NCBI GenBank assembly: GCA_009599575.1
Contig: VWND01000012.1
Location: 901,129-965,128, forward strand
Origin: Blumeriella jaapii
Taxonomy: Eukaryota; Ascomycota; Leotiomycetes; Helotiales; Drepanopezizaceae
Direction of reading: 5' to 3'
DNA length: 64,000 nucleotides
The notes below the pieces were generated by a model. It saw only the letters and a list, made by a program, of their open reading frames with translations, searched no databases and had not been told where the DNA came from. Shown here piece after piece: positions 59,027-64,000 of the stretch. The position numbers and the translations under genes are program-made. Numbering within the stretch: the stretch's first letter is position 1; the number at the start of each line of letters is the position of its first letter.

Positions 59027-60430
59027 GGATTTAACCGAAACCGATCGAAATAAACCGATTAACGACGAAAATAAACTTTTGATCGATAATTACAAAACCG
59101 AAAACTTTTATTTAATCGCATATTATTTAATTATTTTATTTAAATTATTTAACGTATTAAATTATTAATTTAAATTATTTAAAAACCAAGCTTTCGATTA
59201 TATTTTAGCCGATAAAAAACTGTATAAAATAAAAAATAATATATATTAAAAACGTTTAATAATAAATAACAAAATTAATAAGTTTCAAATTATAAAAAAA
59301 GCCTGCGAAAAAGTGTTTTATAAAAAAGCTAAAGCTATTTATTACCGAATTAAAAACGATTTTTAATAAAAAAAATGCTTCGAAAATTGCAAAACCTTTA
59401 TTAAAAGCTGTATTTTTTGCTAAAAACGAAAACCTGGCCGAGAATAAAATTTATTATATTCGACGTAGTTTTTTAAAATTTAAAAAAAAATTAATTTCGA
59501 CGTTATACGCGTACCGATTATCGACCGCGAGTATACGTATTTCGTATTCGCTATCGACGATTTATTTAAATAGCTTAAAAAAAAACTTTTCCGAAACGTT
59601 ATTTCCGAAACTATAACAACCTTTTTTTAAAAAAACGTTATATATCGATACGATTTGTTTAGCAAATTAAACGTCGACGGTAAATTCAAAAACAAAAACG
59701 TTGTTAAAACTTTTACAAAAAAATACGGCATTTAACGCATTTAAATCTCAGCTTATAATTCGAAAAGCAATAAATTCGATAAACGAAGCTATAAAAATAT
59801 TTTTAACGATTTTTTAAAAGCCATTCGAAAAAACTATAAACGTTGATCGCGGAAATTCTCGAAAATGCTTTTTGCTATACGCATATACATATACGCTTTT
59901 ATTAAAATAATTCCATTTTTTATTTAATACGGCAGAAACGCTCGATTGCCTTTGAAAATAAAATAGCTTATATAAAAGCTTTATAACGTAATTAAAATAA
60001 AAACGAAAGCAAATCTATTAGTAATAAAATTTAAACAGCTAAATTACCGCGATATAAATATAAAAAAAATAATTTTTAAAAAAAAAAGTATAAAAAAACA
60101 GCTAAAAAAATTTAAAATAAAATTAAAATTTTAAAAAAAACGCTAATCAAAAAAGAAAATCTAGTTCTGATTTACAACGTCCAGCGCGCTATTAACAAAT
60201 CGGCCGATATTAAACTTAATTATAAATAGCTCGGATTTTACGAAATATACGAAGCCGAATTAAATAAAAGCTATTATAAGCTTACGGAATTCGATAAAAC
60301 AAAACTGAAAAAAACGTTCGCCGCCAACCGGTTAAAACGATTTTACAAAAAAAACCAGCAAATTTACTTTTTAGATTCTGATTTAAACAGCGATTCCGAT
60401 TTCAACGATTCCGACGACGACTTCGATTAA

Positions 60431-61009
60431 AGCGATTATATTTCTAAAAAAAAAAAACCTTTTGAAAAGGTTTAAAAACAACCGAACGATAATCCGGCGG
60501 CTGAAAACACAATTTAAATCGTAATTTTATTTATAATCGAAAAAAAAAAAATGCTTACAAAATTGTTTACTAACTGTTTTATTATTTTTATTATTTATTG
60601 TTTTCCTTTTTATTATATACTGTTTTATTATTTTTGTTTTGCTTGCTTATATACAATTTAATTATTCTGTTTTATATATACTGTTTATTTTTAAAAAAAA
60701 AATTTATATTATTTAAAACATTTATTATTTTTTTTTTTTTTAATTGTATTTTTGTTTATCAAAACAAAAGCTTTATATATATTTGAATCGCATATTTAAT
60801 ATATTATATTGCTCGTATATTTTACGAGAACTATTTTTTATGCATTTTATTATTTGCTATTTTCTGTATTATTTACTTTTTTCGTTATTTTGAACGGATG
60901 CCTGTTTAAACAATTATAATTTATTAAAAAAACAGCATGCGGATTTCCGTAACTTTTAAATACAAATATTTTATAATTTTCGTATTTTTTCCCAATTACT
61001 TTTTAATAA
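60431..61009 (+). other. A/T-rich spacer between pol and the third frame (B4)
   Basis: No plausible gene. Shared with B2 and B3 although they are RIP-mutated independently. Contains the stem-loop at 60749-60770 (one arm with a single C-to-T). Confidence 0.6.
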
Positions 61010-64000
61010 ATATAACATATTTTTTTAATTCACAAACCTATCGATATTATATCGTTTCTTAAACAAAGCGTTGCTAAATCTGGCAAATTTATTTTTAATT
61101 TATTTTAAAACGAAATTATTATACGTAATTTCTTCGAATTTAAATAAGCGTATAATGCCGCTATTTTAAATTAATAAACAGCTTTCGTAAAAATATTTAT
61201 AAAACAATTCGATTTAATAATTAAAAACGTTAACGAATTTTTATTCGATTACGAAAAATTCGTTAAAGCTGAATTCGTTCGCAAAAGTTTTAATTACGAT
61301 AAGTTTCTGCTGAATTACGATAACGTTTTAAAAGCTTTCGCCGAAACAAAAAAAGCTCGAAATAATAAAAAAAAAATAACAGACCGAATATTACGTTTTT
61401 TATCAAATCAACGAAAAAAAAATATTTAAAAATACGTTTTTAGCAAAATCACCGGTATTATTTTATTTCGACATTTCGCTCGCTTTTTCGAAATTATTAC
61501 TTTTATTAAAAAAAAAGTTTAAATACTAAACGCTTATATTTTTAAAACGCAAATTCTAAAAGCCAACAATCCAAAAGCCCGCAGATTTATAAGCTTTTTT
61601 ACAATTATTTGCAAATTGGTCGACGACGCTATATAATCGCCAAAAAGAGTTTTAATCGGCTGCGAAATTTTAAATCTGACTTTTTTTTAAAGCAAAAAAC
61701 TAAACGTCGCTAAATGCGACATTTTTATACCGAAAGAAAAAAACGACGCTATTTCGATATTTTAAACTTACGACGACGAAAAAAAGAAAAAAGCTAATAT
61801 TATTTTCGTTTAATTCGAAAAAACATACGCGATAGCAATTAATATTTTTAAAATAATTAAAATTATTCGACGATTTTTATTTTTAATTATCGAAAACGAA
61901 TCCGAAAACGAAATCAAAAGCGTAATAGTAAACAACCGCTTATTCGAATATAAAAAATCTATTGTATTTATAAAAACGATTTCGGAAAAAATAAAAATAA
62001 AAAACGTAAAAAAACGCGCCGATATTTCCGAAATTTTTTTTGTCCGAAGAAAAAAACTATTCGCGTCGTTAATAAAAAAAGCATCGCGAATAAAAACAGC
62101 CGGAAATCGACGCCGAGTTATAAGCTTTAAGCTAATTAATATAAAACGCGACGATTTTATAAAATCAGATTTAAAAAACCTTAGTATTTCGAAAAAAAAA
62201 AATCCAAACGATTTTAAATCTGATTTTTCGAAATTAAATACGCAAATATTAAAAACGCTTGCTGCGTTTAAAAACGTCGTATTATTATCGTTAATATTTT
62301 AAACTTTAATTAAAGCATTTAAAATTTCGATTATTATACGATTCGATCGAAAAAGTTTAAAAAAAAATATCGAAATTATCGCGGAAAAAATTATATAAAA
62401 AATATAAAATCAAATTATTTTATTTAAAACTTTCGCTTTCGACGACGAAACGATTTAAAAGTTTTATTTCGATATTTTTATATAAAAACCAAATAAATCC
62501 GTTAGCTTTTTTTTTTTTATTTCGAACGAAAATTAAACCAAGCTTTTTTCGGAAAATTGCAAATATAATACGCCGAAACAAATAAAAAAAACTTTTAAAA
62601 ACGGTTATTTATTTTTATTCGAGTTTTTTTTCGTTAAAAAACTTCGATTTTTTAATTTCGTTTTTACGAATAACGTTAACGCCAAAAAAAACGATAAATT
62701 CTGCTATTTTTACGTACGCTATTACGCGGCGTATTGCGATTTAATTACAAAAAAAGTCGACGTTATCGATTTTGCTAATCGATTCGCTGCTATCAGAAAT
62801 TCGGATTACGACGTATTCGAAATTAATTTTAATAATTAATTTATATTTCGACGAAAAATTGCGAAAACTATAAACGCGTGCTAAAGCTTATTTAGGCTAC
62901 GCGAATTTCAAAACAAATCCTAAAGTTTTCAGCGCGATTATAAAGCTCGATTAAAATAAAAAAAAATAAAAGCAACGAATATTTTTAAAAGCCGATTTTT
63001 CTGGCCTTTCGACCGAAAATATATTTTAAAATTTATTTAAATTAAGCTGCGAATTCGTTAATTACGTAAAATTTTACAACGGAAAAAACAAATTATTATT
63101 GTATTTTATAAAAAAGAAAATAGTTATATATAAGTATTATTTCCGACTGATTAAAACTTAAAAAGCGCCTACAGCTTTTTTCGCTAATATATTATACAAT
63201 TTTATTTAACAAGCTTTTAAAATGCATTCCGGCCTTTACTTCGCTGTTTTAATTATTCGGAATCCCGGAAACTGCTGCTTCGTAGCTTATTCTGACGTTC
63301 CGATCGCTTTAGGCTTCGTTGGTTTCGACCGTATTATAATTATAAAATTCGATATCGCCGATTTTTAAAAAAGAAAAAAAATCGAAAACTTTACCGACGT
63401 TTTTTTCGACTACTACGTTCTGCTTGCATTCGCATACAATTCGGAAATAATCGAAGTTTATTTGCAATTACACCACGACGCTAAGCTGATTAAAACTATT
63501 TAAAAAAGTTTAGCTTTTTCGTATTTCAGCGCGTTTAAAATAATAGCTTTAGCTATTTTATCGAATTACAAAACCGAAAGCTACGAAATAAAAAATAAAA
63601 TAACTTTTATCAGCTTTTCGACTAAACAAAAAGTTTTCGTTAAATTCAGAATCTAAAAAACCGACGGCGCAATGTTAATTTATTCGAATAATTACACGGC
63701 GCAAAAAAGTATAAAAACTATTTCGAAAACGACGCTTCGATAAGCAATCTGATATTATTTGTACTGCGGCGAAAGCAATTACAGCATTTTCGATGGTTTC
63801 GATTGCAAACGATTATTTCCGAATTATTTCGTAGAATAATTTCTTTTATAAGCTTCGGAGCTTTTTCAAAAGCATTCGTCGGTAAATAACCGTAATCCGA
63901 CCTATTAGTTTTACGCGAAGCAAAAGCGTTAATCGGTTTTAATTACGACGAATTAATAAATTATTTTTACGATTTTAATATAAGACTTTTCAGCGCCTTT
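61010..64000 (+). pseudogene. third reading frame of Gypsy-B (B4), right end off-window; unassigned
   Basis: The clearest view of the unknown protein. From 61181 to 62839 a single phase runs for 552 codons interrupted only by about a dozen TAA codons, each explained by CAA to TAA. Segments in order: FVKIFIKQFDLIIKNVNEFL, LNAYIFKTQILKANNPKARR (near 61545), RVISFKLINIKRDDFIKSDL (near 62120), KFCYFYVRYYAAYCDLITKK (near 62700), SDYDVFEINF. After a 2-bp deletion near 62880 the frame continues with MHSGLYFAVLI (63222) and SNNYTAQK, then a 2-bp insertion near 63690. Whole protein about 1,100 residues with a basic C-terminus (seen in B1). I do not recognise a domain. Start codon not determined. Confidence 0.7.
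62059..62091 (+). repeat. 33-bp mini-repeat in the third frame (B4)
   Basis: ATTCGCGTCGTTA...GCATCGCGAAT, 33 bp, in phase (FASLIKKASRI). Confidence 0.82.

Larger units (their letters stand above)
55721..60430 (+). pseudogene. B4 pol remnant: protease, RT, RNase H, integrase with acidic tail
   Basis: Linker 55720-56430; protease in an open stretch 56439-56780 (ALLDNRTEINYINQKTAEAN); RT about 57100-58200 with the box LLYVNDVEI (YVND at 57967-57978). RNase H about 58380-58880 ends with NFEIKHIKKTINIAANGFSK. A linker with two 33-bp repeats lies at 58931-59026. The H2C2 zinc region ends at CIFC (59409-59420). The integrase core has IIDREYTYFVFAIDDLF near 59520 and NVDGKFKNKNVVKTF near 59665. The C-terminus is the acidic SDSDFNDSDDDFD ending in TAA at 60428-60430 (which may itself be a mutated CAA). 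Confidence 0.88.
53417..64000 (+). mobile_element. Gypsy-B copy B4, plus strand, right end off-window
   Basis: Inverted relative to B1-B3: LTR 53417-53683, leader, gag, pol, spacer and third frame to 64000. It aligns to B2 reversed with coordinates summing to about 79,900. This is the only B copy read on the plus strand without internal insertions, so it is the best guide to family structure. About 350 bp of third frame plus the 3' LTR are missing at the right. Confidence 0.92.

Noticed and set aside
1..64000. CRISPR arrays, bacterial operons, tRNA or rRNA genes
   Set aside because: No regularly spaced short repeats with unique spacers, no cloverleaf or rRNA signature; the composition and element content are fungal nuclear.

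Overview
The window looks like a gene-free, strongly A+T-rich block of a filamentous ascomycete (Pezizomycotina) nuclear genome. By eye, not counted, about three quarters of the bases are A or T. It shows the signature of repeat-induced point mutation (RIP): CpA/TpG are scarce, TpA is abundant, CpG is kept, and almost every in-frame stop is TAA or TAG where a Gln (CAA/CAG) or Trp (TGG) codon is expected. I see no host gene, tRNA, rRNA or CRISPR array. Essentially every base can be assigned to Ty3/gypsy-type LTR retrotransposons nested in one another. Family labels A to E and F are local to this report.

Families: Gypsy-A is about 6.4 kb with 268-bp LTRs (TGTGACGA...TCGTCACA) and gag, protease, RT, RNase H, integrase and chromodomain. 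Gypsy-B is about 11.3 kb with 267-bp LTRs (TGTAAAA...TTTTACA) and gag, protease, RT, RNase H, an integrase with an acidic tail, an A/T-rich spacer, and a third reading frame of about 1,100 codons that I cannot assign. Gypsy-C is 6,183 bp with 189-bp LTRs and a chromodomain integrase. Gypsy-D is 6,434 bp with 272-bp LTRs and a chromodomain integrase. Gypsy-E is seen only as its 5' end.

Layout: 1-4240 is the 3' part of an A copy (A1), inserted in an older minus-strand A fragment (4241-5690). That fragment abuts a plus-strand A fragment (5691-5986) at an inversion-like junction. A minus-strand B element (B1/B3: 5987-8518, 26494-34414 and 40849-40906) is inserted at 5987. A second full-length B (B2, 8519-26493) sits inside it at 8519. 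B2 is split by a full-length A (A2, 9290-15960, TSD GATAG), whose 3' LTR carries a small GC-rich insert (F, 15705-15952). B3 is split by D (34415-40848, minus strand, TSD TTGAG/TTAAG) and then by the start of E (40907-41749). E is split by A3 (41750-53416). A3 carries C (46563-52745, plus strand, TSD GCGAG) and is interrupted at 53417 by a plus-strand B (B4) that runs off the window end.

All gag and pol genes are RIP-killed pseudogenes. Catalytic RT aspartates read as Asn in A, B and C, and zinc-knuckle cysteines read as Tyr in C and D. Points worth a second look: the unassigned third frame of Gypsy-B; a 33-bp near-palindromic mini-repeat placed in frame at one site in A and four sites in B; unmutated outer edges of LTRs whose inner parts are mutated; the GC-rich F insert with G-run repeats; 81-bp tandem repeats before the C polypurine tract; and a conserved stem-loop before the third frame of B.
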